Source: Salipiger bermudensis (lineage in GTDB: Bacteria; Pseudomonadota; Alphaproteobacteria; Rhodobacterales; Rhodobacteraceae). Taken from it: a DNA stretch of 64,000 nucleotides. Each line of letters starts with the position of its first letter. Positions within the stretch are counted from its first letter, which is position 1. The translations under genes were made by a program, and so were the position numbers. The DNA is taken from positions 62,001 to 126,000 of the forward strand of contig NZ_JAHVIA010000010.1 of assembly GCF_019801965.1 (NCBI RefSeq). The letters run 5' to 3'. The notes under the pieces are model-generated. The model ran no database searches, had not been told where the DNA came from, and saw only the letters and a program-made list of their open reading frames with translations. Shown one piece after another: positions 33,931 to 44,083 of this stretch.

Positions 33931-35697
33931 ATGTCAGGGACGTCCAAGGACAAGGCGCGGCGCGCAAGGCGCTCGGGGCCACTTGGGTGGCGAGTGCGGG
34001 GCGCGCTCGTCCTCCTTGTCGTATTGGCCGTGGTGACCGTCTGGGTCACCAACATGATGCTCACCGACCGGTTTACGGAATCGACCCGCAACCGGGCCGA
34101 GCTGCGGCTGGCGCTCTACTCCGGCAACATCCTCTCCGAGCTGCGCAGCAACGCCATCGTGCCGCAGCTTCTGGCCCGCGACCCGGCGCTGATCGGGGCG
34201 CTGAACTCGGGCGACTTCAGCCAGTCCTCTCAGCGCCTGATCTCCTATGTCGACGAGATCGGCGCCGCCTCGCTGATGCTGCTGGATCGCGACGGCCGCA
34301 CCGTCGCCGCCACCGACCGCAACCGGCTGGGCGAGCAGCACCGCAACGCGCCGCATTTCGTCGAGGCGCTGCGCTCCAACACCACCGTCTTCACCACGCA
34401 GGAGCGCGAGGCGGGCGGCTACACCTTCACCTATTCGCGCCGGCTTGAGAGCCAGAACAGCGTCATCGGCGTCATCATGGTCGAGGTCGATCTGGCAAAG
34501 TTCGAGCGCGCCTGGGCCGGGATCACCGACGCCGTGGCGGTGCTGAACTCGGAAGGCACCATCATCCTCGCCACCGAGCCGCGCTGGCGCGGGCGCACGA
34601 TGGACGAGGCGCTGGTGCGCCAGTCGCCCGAGAGCGCCATCGAGCGCGCCATCAAGGCCACCGCCGACTGGACCGCGCTGCCGCCCGACGCCTACCTGCA
34701 GGGCGAGGCGGTGATGCGGGTCGACGGGCGCATTCCGTTCCGCGGCTGGACCATGGCGACCTTCACCACCTACGCCTCAGTGCGTGAAAAGGTGAACGCG
34801 GTACTGGCGCTCGAGATCATGGGCTTCGCGCTGCTGGCGGCGCTGGCCTTCTACGCGCTGAGCCGCCGCACGGCGCTGCGCATGGCGCTGTTCCAGCGCG
34901 AATCCGCCGAGCTGCGCCGGCTCAACGCCCGCCTCCAGCGCGAGATTTCCGAGCGCGAGAAGGTCCAGAAGGATCTCGCCTCCGCCGAGCAGACGCTAGA
35001 GCAGAGCTCGAAGCTCGCGGCGCTAGGCGAGATGTCGGCCGCGGTCAGCCACGAGCTCAACCAGCCGCTCGCGGCGATGAAGACCTATCTCGCCGGCGCC
35101 CGGCTGCTGCTGCGCCGAAACCGCCCCGAGGAGGCGATGACCGCCTTCCACCGCATCGACGACCTGATCGAGCGCATGGGCGCGATCACCCGGCAGCTGA
35201 AATCCTATGCCCGCAAGGGGCAGGAGCAGCTCAGCCCCGTCGACATGGCCGAGGCGCTGGCCTCCTCGCTGTCGATGATGGAGCCGCAGCTCAAGGCGCG
35301 GCGGGTGCGGATCTCGAAAATCCTGCCCGACGAGCCGGTGCGGGTGATGGGGGACCGTATGCGCATCGAGCAGGTTCTGGTGAACCTGCTGCGCAACGCC
35401 ATCGACGCCACCAAGTCGGTGGCCCAGCCGGAACTCGAGATTATCCTCGCCAGCGGCGAGACCGCGACGCTCTCGGTGCGCGACAACGGCCACGGCATCG
35501 AGGACATGGATGCGCTGTTCGAGCCGTTCTACACCACCAAGCAGCCCGGCGACGGCACCGGGCTCGGCCTTGCCATCAGTTCCGGCATCGTGGCCGATCT
35601 CGGTGGGCGCCTGACGGCGCGGAACGGGGTCGACGGTGGGGCTGTTTTCGAGATGCAGCTTCCTATCTTGAATGAAACCACCCGCGCCGCCGAGTAG
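33931..35697 (+). CDS. DctB-type sensor histidine kinase
   Basis: 588 residues. Membrane spans at about 24-44 and 291-310 bound a large periplasmic double-PAS-like sensor (AASLMLLDRDGRTVAATDRNRLG, GYTFTYSRRLESQNSVIGVIMVEVDLAKFE), as in DctB dicarboxylate sensors. A coiled coil (about 320-360) leads to the H-box AAVSHELNQPLAAMKTYL with H374 and to NLLRNAIDA, DNGHGI and GTGLGLAI. The response regulator gene follows after 43 bases. No dicarboxylate transporter is adjacent, so the ligand is inferred only. Confidence 0.9.
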   Translation: MSGTSKDKARRARRSGPLGWRVRGALVLLVVLAVVTVWVTNMMLTDRFTESTRNRAELRLALYSGNILSELRSNAIVPQLLARDPALIGALNSGDFSQSSQRLISYVDEIGAASLMLLDRDGRTVAATDRNRLGEQHRNAPHFVEALRSNTTVFTTQEREAGGYTFTYSRRLESQNSVIGVIMVEVDLAKFERAWAGITDAVAVLNSEGTIILATEPRWRGRTMDEALVRQSPESAIERAIKATADWTALPPDAYLQGEAVMRVDGRIPFRGWTMATFTTYASVREKVNAVLALEIMGFALLAALAFYALSRRTALRMALFQRESAELRRLNARLQREISEREKVQKDLASAEQTLEQSSKLAALGEMSAAVSHELNQPLAAMKTYLAGARLLLRRNRPEEAMTAFHRIDDLIERMGAITRQLKSYARKGQEQLSPVDMAEALASSLSMMEPQLKARRVRISKILPDEPVRVMGDRMRIEQVLVNLLRNAIDATKSVAQPELEIILASGETATLSVRDNGHGIEDMDALFEPFYTTKQPGDGTGLGLAISSGIVADLGGRLTARNGVDGGAVFEMQLPILNETTRAAE

Positions 35698-35740
35698 TTG
35701 GCAGCGGGAGAGACGCAGGCAGAAAAGGCGTAAGACCAGA

Positions 35741-37075
<1,335 letters not shown>

Positions 37076-37096
37076 GCCGCGCCGGGCCGTTCTGGC

Positions 37097-37540
37097 CTAG
37101 TGGGTTTTCGACATCGGCAGCCGCGCCTTTCGTGGCGCGGCTTCCAGATCCTCGCGCGGCGTGGCGATGGCGCCGATCGCATAGAGCGCGAGGCCGACTG
37201 ACAGGCCAAGATAGAGCGGCCAGCACAGGTATTTCAGCGGCAGAAGGCCCGCACCGGGCAGCAGCGGTCCGAGATCGACACCGAGCGCGTAGAGCGCGCC
37301 GGCCCCGGCCGGGCCTGCATCGCCCGGGAGCGGCGCTCCGGGCAGCGTCGGCAGCGTCGCCAACATCAGCACCGCGGCCACGGCCGAGATCGCGAGGGCC
37401 ACGAGCGACAGCCCGCGCAGCGCCCGCGGCATCCGCCCCGAACAGGCGGCCACCCAGCCGAGGCTCGCGACGGCGAGCACCGAGAGCAGGCTGGTGCTGT
37501 CCTTGAAGAGGTCGAGTGCCATTCCGTCGATCTGATCCAT
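37097..37540 (-). CDS. Small multi-span membrane protein, unknown function
   Basis: 147 residues from ATG 37540, with GGGG six bases upstream; ATG 37546 is an alternative but too close to that site. About four hydrophobic segments: TSLLSVLAVASLGWVAAC, GLSLVALAISAVAAVLMLA, a Gly/Pro-rich loop, LLPGAGLLPLKYLCWPLYL and GLSVGLALYAIGAI. No family recognised. It converges with the response regulator with 21 bases between stops. Confidence 0.7.
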   Translation of the reverse strand: MDQIDGMALDLFKDSTSLLSVLAVASLGWVAACSGRMPRALRGLSLVALAISAVAAVLMLATLPTLPGAPLPGDAGPAGAGALYALGVDLGPLLPGAGLLPLKYLCWPLYLGLSVGLALYAIGAIATPREDLEAAPRKARLPMSKTH

Positions 37541-37757
37541 CCGCATCCCCCGCAATCGATGGTTCTCAAAGAGCTTTTCGAGGGGAGTGTAGACCAAGAC
37601 GCGAGAGCTGCGAAGCTCGGACAACCGTGTCGCGTATAGCCGGCGACATTGCTGCACAGAGACAGGCCCGGAATTCGCCTCGGGCGGGTGTCCCCCTTTG
37701 GGGAAATGCACAATTCGATCATTTTTCGAGAGCGATTTCACCGCGCTGGCGGTGAAA

Positions 37758-37847
37758 TGGCGGAGAGACAGGGATTCGAACCCTGGGACCCCGTGAAGGG
37801 TCAACGGTTTTCGAGACCGCCCCGTTCGACCACTCCGGCACCTCTCC
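37758..37847 (-). tRNA. tRNA-Ser (CGA)
   Basis: 90 bases including the encoded CCA. Acceptor GGAGAGG pairs with TCTCTCC (one G-T), anticodon loop CTCGAAA with CGA, a long variable arm typical of serine tRNAs, and T-loop GTTCGAATC. Confidence 0.96.
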
Positions 37848-38033
37848 GCGGGGGTCGTGGAGGGCCGTTTAACGAGATGCGCGGTGGGGTGCAACAGGGA
37901 AATTTGCGGAACCGGGCAGAAGTTGTCGAAGTTGGTCCGACAACCCTTGCGGCCTTGGAAAACCCCGCGTCCGAGCCTAGTCTCGGCCCGACCCGAATAC
38001 GTGCCGCGACCCGAACACCGGAGAATCCTCGTC

Positions 38034-38852
38034 ATGGCCCTGCGCTTCGTCGCCTGCCTGCTGACCGCCAGCTTCGCCTGGCCCGCGACCGCCGATCCGG
38101 CGCGCCCTGCGGATGCGCTGCTCGACCGGCTTGGCCTGCCCGAGATCGTGCAGATCATGCGCGAGGAAGGCATGGGCTACGGCTCCGAGATGGCGCGCGA
38201 CCTGATCCCGGGCGGCGCTACGCCGGGCTGGCAGGCATCGGTGGCGCGGATCTACGACACCGACGCGATGGAAGAGGTGGTCCGGGCCGAGTTCCAGGAG
38301 AGCTTCGGTGAGACCAATGCGACGCCGCTGCTGAAGTTTTTTGGCAGCGAGACCGGCGAGCGGGTGGTCGAGGTCGAGCTCTCGGCACGGCGCGCAATGA
38401 TCGATGACGGGGTCGAATCCGCCGCCCGCGATGTGTTTCGCGGGCTCGACGGCTCTTCCGACGAGCGGCTCGGGCTGGTGACGGATTTCGTCCAGGCCAA
38501 TGATCTGGTCGAGGCCAACGTCACCGGGGCGCTGAATGCCAGCTACCAGTTCTATGCCGGGCTGGTCGATGGCGGGGCGCTCGAGATGACCGAGCGCGAG
38601 ATCCTCGACGAGGTCTGGTCGCAGGAGCCGGAAACCCGCGCCGACAGCCGCGAATGGCTCTACGCCTACCTGCTGATGGCATACGGGCCGCTGTCGGACG
38701 ACGATCTCGAGGCCTATGTCGAGCTGTCGTCGAGCCCCGAGGGCAAGGCGATGAACCGGGCGCTCTTCGCAGGCTTCAACGCGATGTACGACAACATCTC
38801 CTACGCCCTCGGCCTTGCGGCGGCCAAGCAGATGCAGGGCCAGGATCTCTGA
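38034..38852 (+). CDS. DUF2059 domain-containing exported protein
   Basis: 272 residues from ATG 38034; the frame extends upstream but crosses toward the tRNA promoter. Signal peptide ALRFVACLLTASFAWPATADP. The body is helical and acidic: ADALLDRLGLPEIVQIMREEG, MEEVVRAEFQESFGE and ELSSSPEGKAMNRALFAGF, the last typical of DUF2059. The family's function is unknown; location is periplasmic by prediction. Confidence 0.82.
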   Translation: MALRFVACLLTASFAWPATADPARPADALLDRLGLPEIVQIMREEGMGYGSEMARDLIPGGATPGWQASVARIYDTDAMEEVVRAEFQESFGETNATPLLKFFGSETGERVVEVELSARRAMIDDGVESAARDVFRGLDGSSDERLGLVTDFVQANDLVEANVTGALNASYQFYAGLVDGGALEMTEREILDEVWSQEPETRADSREWLYAYLLMAYGPLSDDDLEAYVELSSSPEGKAMNRALFAGFNAMYDNISYALGLAAAKQMQGQDL

Positions 38853-38871
38853 GGCTTTTCTCCCGCGCGGG

Positions 38872-38900
38872 TTGACAAAGCGACGGGATCCTCGCATAAG
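38872..38900 (+). promoter_or_regulatory. Promoter of rplU-rpmA
   Basis: TTGACA (38872-38877), a 17-bp spacer and CATAAG (38895-38900), about 150 bp before rplU. The leader contains a GGGGC...GGCCCC hairpin near 38913-38932 that may be a ribosomal-protein leader. Confidence 0.7.
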
Positions 38901-39047
38901 CGCGGCTCGGATCGGGGCTGTTGTGGCCCCGGTTTCGATTCTTATATCAATGACAGCCCCAAGAGGGCGCGCTGTTCGAGGTGGATCTTAAGATCCGGTA
39001 AAGACCCGTAGGGCACCATAGGACGCGGGAAACGAAGGAAGATGCAG

Positions 39048-39644
39048 ATGTTCGCGGTGATGAAAACCGGCGGCAAGCAATACAAGGTTCAGGCGGGCGA
39101 CGTGCTCCGCGTGGAAAAGCTGGCCGCAGACGCGGGTGAAACCGTGCAGTTCAACGATATCCTAATGCTGGGCGGCGACAGCGTCACCGTCGGCGCGCCG
39201 CTGGTGGCTGGTGCCGCCGTGCAGGCCGAGGTTGTCGACCAGGTCAAGGGTGACAAGGTCATCCACTTCGTCAAGCGTCGCCGCAAGCACAGCTCGCAGC
39301 GCACCAAGGGTCACCGTCAGAAGCTGACCCTCGTCCGCGTGACCGAGATCCTCGCTTCGGGCGCAGACGCATCGGGCGTCAAGGCCGCCGTTGGCGCGGG
39401 CTCCGTGGCCGCTCCGGCCGCCGCTGCAGCACCGAAGAAGGCCGCCAAGGCCGAGGCTGCCGCTCCGGCCGCTGCCGCAGGCGACGACCTGACCGCAATC
39501 ACCGGTGTCGGCCCCGCCGCCGCCAAGAAGCTCAACGAGGCCGGCATCACGACCTTCGCCGAGCTCGCCGCAGTGAACCCCGAGACCTTCGAGGCCACCA
39601 AGGTGAAGCCCGAGTGGGTCGAGCAGGCCAAGACCCTCGCCTGA
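39048..39644 (+). CDS. rplU: 50S ribosomal protein L21 with C-terminal helix-hairpin-helix extension
   Basis: 198 residues from ATG 39048 (AAGGAA seven bases upstream; ATG 39042 is only one base away from it). Residues 1-104 are ordinary L21 (FAVMKTGGKQYKV, HFVKRRRKHSSQRTKGHRQ). An Ala/Lys-rich linker follows (about 105-145), then a helix-hairpin-helix segment DLTAITGVGPAAAKKLNEAGITTFAEL (about 147-173). Ordinary L21 is about 103 residues. The tail is of a type found in several alphaproteobacteria and could bind RNA or DNA. Upstream of rpmA by 18 bases. Confidence 0.95.
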   Translation: MFAVMKTGGKQYKVQAGDVLRVEKLAADAGETVQFNDILMLGGDSVTVGAPLVAGAAVQAEVVDQVKGDKVIHFVKRRRKHSSQRTKGHRQKLTLVRVTEILASGADASGVKAAVGAGSVAAPAAAAAPKKAAKAEAAAPAAAAGDDLTAITGVGPAAAKKLNEAGITTFAELAAVNPETFEATKVKPEWVEQAKTLA

Positions 39645-39662
39645 GAACAAGGAGACTAACCC

Positions 39663-39932
39663 ATGGCACATAAAAAAGCAGGCGGTTCGTCCCGTAACGG
39701 CCGCGACTCCGCTGGCCGCCGTCTTGGCGTCAAACTCTACGGCGGTCAGGATGCGACCCCGGGCAACATCATCATCCGTCAGCGCGGCACCAAGTTCTGG
39801 CCGGGCAACGGTGTCGGCATGGGCAAGGATCACACGATCTTTGCAACCGAAGCCGGCTCGGTGACGTTCCACAAAGGCCTCAAGGGCCGCACCTTCGTAT
39901 CCGTCCTGCCGGTGGCCGAGGCTGCCGAGTAA
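39663..39932 (+). CDS. rpmA: 50S ribosomal protein L27
   Basis: 89 residues: [50 protein letters not shown]. Normal length; it lies near the peptidyl-transferase centre. AAGGAG precedes the ATG. Co-transcribed with rplU. Confidence 0.97.
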   Translation: MAHKKAGGSSRNGRDSAGRRLGVKLYGGQDATPGNIIIRQRGTKFWPGNGVGMGKDHTIFATEAGSVTFHKGLKGRTFVSVLPVAEAAE

Positions 39933-39958
39933 GCCGACCCTAGGGATGTGAAAATCAG

Positions 39959-39984
39959 GGGGATCGGCGAAAGCCGGTCCCCTT
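39959..39984 (+). terminator. Hairpin after rplU-rpmA
   Basis: A 10-bp stem, GGGGATCGGC with GCCGGTCCCC (one G-T pair) and a GAAA tetraloop, followed only by TT. A weak intrinsic terminator candidate. Confidence 0.5.
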
Positions 39985-40042
39985 CGGCGTTTCTTGAGGA
40001 GGGGGCGCCGATCCACCGGAACGTGCATTGAGGAGTATGCAC

Positions 40043-40609
40043 ATGAGTCTGGACCAACTGAAAATGCCGACGCGGCCCAAGCCAGTCGTTCTGCAACCGG
40101 AAATCCCGTCGGAGCGCTTCGTCCTGCGTCCGCTGCGGCGGTCGGATGCCGGGCTGATCTCGCTCTATTCTTCGGATGAGCGCGTCGCCCGCATGACCAC
40201 CTCGATCCCGCACCCGCTGCCGCCCGGCGCCACCGAGGCGTTTATCGCGCGTGGCACCGCCGAGGATCGGGCCGAGGATATCTGGGTGATGGATGCCTCC
40301 GCACAGGATGGGCCGGAAGTCATGGGCGTGATCTCGCTCGAGCGGCTCGAAGGCAACCAGAGCGAAATCGGCTACTGGGTGGCGCCGCAATACTGGAACA
40401 CCGGCCATGCCTCCGAGGCGCTGCGCACGCTGATCGATGCCAACCCGTTTGGCTCCGCGACGCTGTTTGCAAGCGTCTTTCAGGACAACCCGGCCTCGGC
40501 GCGGGTGCTGACCAATTGCGGCTTCGATTATATCGGGGATGCCGAGGCGTTCTCGGTGGCGCGCAATGCCAAGGTCCCGACCTGGACCTATTTGCGCCGG
40601 ATGGCGTGA
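40043..40609 (+). CDS. GNAT-family N-acetyltransferase (RimJ-like)
   Basis: 188 residues from ATG 40043, with GAGGAG seven bases upstream. Fold motifs: ERFVLRPLRRSDAGLISLY, MGVISLERLEGNQSEIGYWVAPQYWNTGHASEALRTLI with the acetyl-CoA loop region, and FASVFQDNPASARVLTNCGF, typical of RimJ/RimL-like enzymes (PF13302). Substrate unknown. It follows rpmA and may be transcribed with it past the weak hairpin. Confidence 0.9.
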   Translation: MSLDQLKMPTRPKPVVLQPEIPSERFVLRPLRRSDAGLISLYSSDERVARMTTSIPHPLPPGATEAFIARGTAEDRAEDIWVMDASAQDGPEVMGVISLERLEGNQSEIGYWVAPQYWNTGHASEALRTLIDANPFGSATLFASVFQDNPASARVLTNCGFDYIGDAEAFSVARNAKVPTWTYLRRMA

Positions 40610-40741
40610 GCGCGGCTTTCGGGCCTGCCGGAGGGCAGGCCTGAACGCTGTGCGAGGCGGATGGCGCTGGAGCGCGCCGGATCCGCGTCAGAAGGGCGGC
40701 GGCCAGAGGGATCGGGCCGGGGCAGGGTGGTGGTGCCGCCC

Positions 40742-41293
40742 TCAGGTCAGCTTGTCGATCCACTCCGCAAAGGCCTGCATGAAGCTCTTCAGGAAGTCCT
40801 TCGTGCTTTCGTTTGTCAGTCGGCCCTCTTCATCGAACAGCGCGGCGATGTTGCCGATATAGGCTTCGGGCTGCTGCATCGGCGCTGCGTTGAGGAAGAC
40901 GAGGCTCTGGCGCAGGTGGTGGTTGGCGCCGAAGCCGCCGATACCGCCCGGCGAGCCGGTCACGATGGCGGAGGGCTTGCCGTCCCAGACGCTCTCGCCC
41001 ATCGGGCGCGAGCCTACGTCGAGCGCGTTCTTCAGATTGGCCGGCACCGAGCGGTTGTATTCCGGCGTCACGAAGAGGATGGCATCGCTGCGACCGACGC
41101 AGCGGCGAAAGCTTTGCCAGGCCTCGGGCGGGGTGCCCTCGTCGAGATCGGGATTGTAGAGCGGCAGATCGCCGGTGCGCACGAAGCTGAACTCCAGCCC
41201 CTCGGGGGCGAGTTCGGTGAGGGTGCAGGCGAGCTTGCGGTTGTAGGAGCCCTCGCGGAGGGATCCGACGATGACTGTAACGTGCTTGGACAT
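40742..41293 (-). CDS. NADPH-dependent FMN reductase
   Basis: 183 residues of flavodoxin-like fold: VIVGSLREGSYNRKLA binds the FMN phosphate, FVTPEYNRSVPANLKNALD and GSPGGIGGFGANHHLRQSL complete the flavin site. Close in pattern to chromate or quinone reductases such as YieF/ChrR. It reduces FMN, quinones or azo-type substrates with NAD(P)H. An inverted repeat 30-51 bases before the start is a likely repressor site. Confidence 0.93.
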   Translation of the reverse strand: MSKHVTVIVGSLREGSYNRKLACTLTELAPEGLEFSFVRTGDLPLYNPDLDEGTPPEAWQSFRRCVGRSDAILFVTPEYNRSVPANLKNALDVGSRPMGESVWDGKPSAIVTGSPGGIGGFGANHHLRQSLVFLNAAPMQQPEAYIGNIAALFDEEGRLTNESTKDFLKSFMQAFAEWIDKLT

Positions 41294-41322
41294 GTTGGTC
41301 TCCAGTGTTCGGTGACCAAAAG

Positions 41323-41344
41323 GTAAGCGCTTCGAGCGGCTTAC
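41323..41344 (-). promoter_or_regulatory. Inverted repeat operator before the FMN reductase
   Basis: GTAAGC (41323-41328), a 10-bp gap and GCTTAC (41339-41344); the repeat continues imperfectly outward. The layout suits a HxlR- or MarR-type repressor, but no such gene is adjacent. Confidence 0.6.
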
Positions 41345-41455
41345 TTTAGAGGCCCAAACGCACCGCGGCTGTTCATGGATTGACGGAACGTCAGGCCGTT
41401 TCGTGCATTCATGCCGCGAAGCAGCCTGCGGTCAGCGCCCGGTCTGCGCCCGGCA

Positions 41456-42664
41456 TCAGGCCCGGCGCAGCGCCAGAACCGCGTTGAGCCCGCCGAAGGC
41501 GAAGGCGTTCGACAGCACCACCGAGACATCCGTCTCGCGCGCCTCGTTGGGCACCACGTCGAGGGCGCATTCCGGGTCGGGCTCCTCGTAGCCGATGGTC
41601 GGTGCAATGATGCCGTCGCGCAGGGCCATGATGCAGGCGAGCAGCTCGATGGCCCCGGTGCCGCCGATGCAATGGCCGTGCATTGCCTTGGTTGAGGAGA
41701 TCAGCACGCGGTCCGCCTGGCCGCCAAGCGCATCCGCCACGGCGGCGCATTCGGTCTTGTCATTGGCGGCGGTCCCGGTGCCGTGGGCATTGATGTAGCC
41801 GACCTCGGAGGCGTCGATGCCGCCGTCGCGCAGCGCGCCGGTGATCGCCCGGGCCGCGCCCTGCTTCGAGGGCATGACGATGTCGGAGGCGTCGGAGGTC
41901 ATGGCGAAGCCCACCACCTCGGCGAGGATCTCGGCGCCACGGGCACGGGCGTGCTCGTATTCCTCGAACACGTAGACCCCGGCGCCTTCGCCTTGAACCA
42001 TGCCGTTGCGGTTGGCCGAAAACGGACGGCAGGCATCGCGCGACATCACCCGCAGCCCTTCCCAGGCCTTCACCCCGCCAAAGCAGAGCATGCTCTCGGA
42101 GCCGCCGGTGAGCATCACCGAGCAGGTGCCGCCGCGCACCATGTGATAGGCCAGCCCCATGGCGTGGTTCGACGAGGCGCAGGCTGTGGCGACGGTGAAG
42201 GTCGGGCCGCGCAGGTTCATTTCCATGCTGACATGGGAGGCGGCGGCGTTGTTCATCAGCTTCGGCACCACGAAGGGGTGAACCCGGTTCTTGCCCTCCT
42301 CGTAGACCGAGCGGTAATTCTCGTCCTGCGTGGTCAGACCGCCGCCGGAGGTTCCGAGCACCACGCCCGAGCAATCCGCCAGCGCGCCAGTGAAATCGAG
42401 CCCCGATTGCGCCACCGCCTGCCGCGCGGCAAGCAGCGCGAACTGGGTGAAGCGGTCATAGAGCGCCATCTGCTGACGGTTGAAGGAGCTCTCGGGCTCG
42501 TAGCCCTTGATCTGGCCACCGATGCGGATGGCCAGCCGTTCGACATCGCGGAATTCGAGCTCGGAGATGCCGCAGCGGCCTTCGCGCATCGCCTCGAGCG
42601 TTTCCGGCACGTCACGCCCGAGGGCGTTGATCGTGCCGGCACCGGTGATGACAACGCGTTTCAC
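41456..42664 (-). CDS. Beta-ketoacyl-ACP synthase, FabF/NodE-like
   Basis: 402 residues of KAS II fold with catalytic C162 in TACASSNHAMG, H294 in NAHGTGT and H331 in STKAMHGHCIGG. It condenses malonyl-ACP with an acyl chain. Where ordinary FabF has TGHLLGAAG it has HGHCIGGTG. Its ATG overlaps the ACP gene's stop by four bases, so the two are a specialised chain-building pair rather than the housekeeping FabF. Confidence 0.92.
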   Translation of the reverse strand: MKRVVITGAGTINALGRDVPETLEAMREGRCGISELEFRDVERLAIRIGGQIKGYEPESSFNRQQMALYDRFTQFALLAARQAVAQSGLDFTGALADCSGVVLGTSGGGLTTQDENYRSVYEEGKNRVHPFVVPKLMNNAAASHVSMEMNLRGPTFTVATACASSNHAMGLAYHMVRGGTCSVMLTGGSESMLCFGGVKAWEGLRVMSRDACRPFSANRNGMVQGEGAGVYVFEEYEHARARGAEILAEVVGFAMTSDASDIVMPSKQGAARAITGALRDGGIDASEVGYINAHGTGTAANDKTECAAVADALGGQADRVLISSTKAMHGHCIGGTGAIELLACIMALRDGIIAPTIGYEEPDPECALDVVPNEARETDVSVVLSNAFAFGGLNAVLALRRA

Positions 42665-42921
42665 TTTTCCTGCTCGGCGATCAGCGCTTCGATGCCGCCG
42701 ACGATGCTGGCGACCGACGAGATGTCGAAATCGCTGGCCTCGGGCTCGTTGGCGTTGAACGGGACGGAGATGTCGAACTCTTCCTCGATGGCGAAGATGC
42801 TCTCGACGAGACCGAGGCTGTCGATGCCCAGATCCTCGAGCGTGCTCTCCATCGTGACGTCGGAGGGTTCCAACACGGCCTGTTCCGCGATGATCGCGAT
42901 GACCCGGTCCTTAACACTCAT
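42661..42921 (-). CDS. Acyl carrier protein, specialised
   Basis: 86 residues with phosphopantetheine serine S35 in LEDLGIDSLGLVESIFAIEEEF. It is longer than AcpP and has an added FNANEPEASDFDISSVASIV segment, like NodF-type or envelope-lipid carriers. Coupled to the KAS gene and 38 bases after lpxD. Confidence 0.93.
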   Translation of the reverse strand: MSVKDRVIAIIAEQAVLEPSDVTMESTLEDLGIDSLGLVESIFAIEEEFDISVPFNANEPEASDFDISSVASIVGGIEALIAEQEK

Positions 42922-42959
42922 CGGCGGCGCTCCCTTTTCGTCGCAGAGTCAGGGGTCGT

Positions 42960-44054
42960 CTACTCATTCCCCGTCAGCTTGGAAACCGCTTTCTTAAGCT
43001 CCGCGACATCACGGAACAGACGGGGAAGACGGCGCATGCCCTTGTAGCTCTCGACGTGCTGATCCATCTTGATCGCCGGGTATCCGAGCATGGCGCGACC
43101 GGCCGGCACATTGGCCAGAACCTTGGCGCCGGCACCGATCACCACGTTGTCGCCGACGAAGACATTGTCGACGAGGCCGCTCTGGCCCGCCATCACCACA
43201 TTGTTGCCGATCTTGGCCGAGCCCGCCACGCCGGCAAGGCCGCAGAGCAGGCAATTCTCGCCCACGATGGTGTTGTGGCCGACCTGCACGAGGTTGTCGA
43301 TCTTGGTGCCGGCGCCGATCATCGTGTCGCGCACCGTGCCGCGGTCGATACACGCATTGGCGCCGACCTCGACATCGTCGGCGATGGTGACACCGCCCAG
43401 CGAGTGGATGCGGGCCCAGGCCTGCGCCTCGCCGCCGGCATCCTTGCCGAGGCTCTCTCGCACCTTCTCGACGCCCGAGGGCTCGGGGGTCACGTAGGAG
43501 AATCCGTCGCCGCCGATCACCGCGTTGGGCTGGGCGATGAAGCGCGCCCCGATGGTGCAGCGCGCGCCGATCTTGGCGCCCGCATGGATCAGCGCCCCCT
43601 CGCCGATGGTGGTGTTCCAGCCGATATTGACCTGCGGCCCGATCACCGAGCCTGCGCCGATGCTGACACCGGCCCCGATCACCGTGAACGGCCCGACCGA
43701 CACGCCTTCGCCGAGCCGCGCCGACGGATCGATCACCGCCATCGGGTGGATGCCGTCATGATAGCCCTGACCGGGATCCATCATCGCCGAGACGACCGAC
43801 AGCGAGTGCCGCGGACGCTTGGGCAGGATCACCGCGCTCAGCCCCATCGCCTGCCAGTCGGCGCCCTCCCAGAGCAGGGCGGCGCGCGCCTTGCCCTCTG
43901 AGAGCTGCTCGGCGTATTCCGGCTTCATTGCCAGTGCAAGCTGATCTTCGCCGGCCATCGCGGGCTCGGCTACGCCGCTGACGCGGATGTCGGTCTCGCC
44001 AAGCGCGTCGAGCCCGAGCGCTGCGGCGATTTCGGAAATGCTGTAGGTCGGCAT
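42960..44054 (-). CDS. lpxD: UDP-3-O-acylglucosamine N-acyltransferase
   Basis: 364 residues. An N-terminal uridine-binding domain (TYSISEIAAALG) is followed by a left-handed beta-helix of hexapeptide repeats (IGAGVSIGAGSVIGPQVNIG and on), with the catalytic histidine in VQVGHNTIVGENCLLCGLAGVAGSAKIG. It N-acylates UDP-3-O-acylglucosamine in lipid A synthesis. The usual neighbours bamA, fabZ and lpxA are not here; instead it heads a unit with an ACP and a KAS. The L,D-transpeptidase gene lies 29 bases upstream on the same strand. Confidence 0.93.
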   Translation of the reverse strand: MPTYSISEIAAALGLDALGETDIRVSGVAEPAMAGEDQLALAMKPEYAEQLSEGKARAALLWEGADWQAMGLSAVILPKRPRHSLSVVSAMMDPGQGYHDGIHPMAVIDPSARLGEGVSVGPFTVIGAGVSIGAGSVIGPQVNIGWNTTIGEGALIHAGAKIGARCTIGARFIAQPNAVIGGDGFSYVTPEPSGVEKVRESLGKDAGGEAQAWARIHSLGGVTIADDVEVGANACIDRGTVRDTMIGAGTKIDNLVQVGHNTIVGENCLLCGLAGVAGSAKIGNNVVMAGQSGLVDNVFVGDNVVIGAGAKVLANVPAGRAMLGYPAIKMDQHVESYKGMRRLPRLFRDVAELKKAVSKLTGNE

Positions 44055-44083
44055 CGGATCCTCCGGAATGTCTCCCGCAGGAT

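Noticed and set aside
41370-41395. TTCATGGATTGACGGAACG upstream of the FMN reductase as an eighth regulon operator
   Set aside because: The second arm TCAT is absent, and the distance to the gene does not follow the 22-bp rule.
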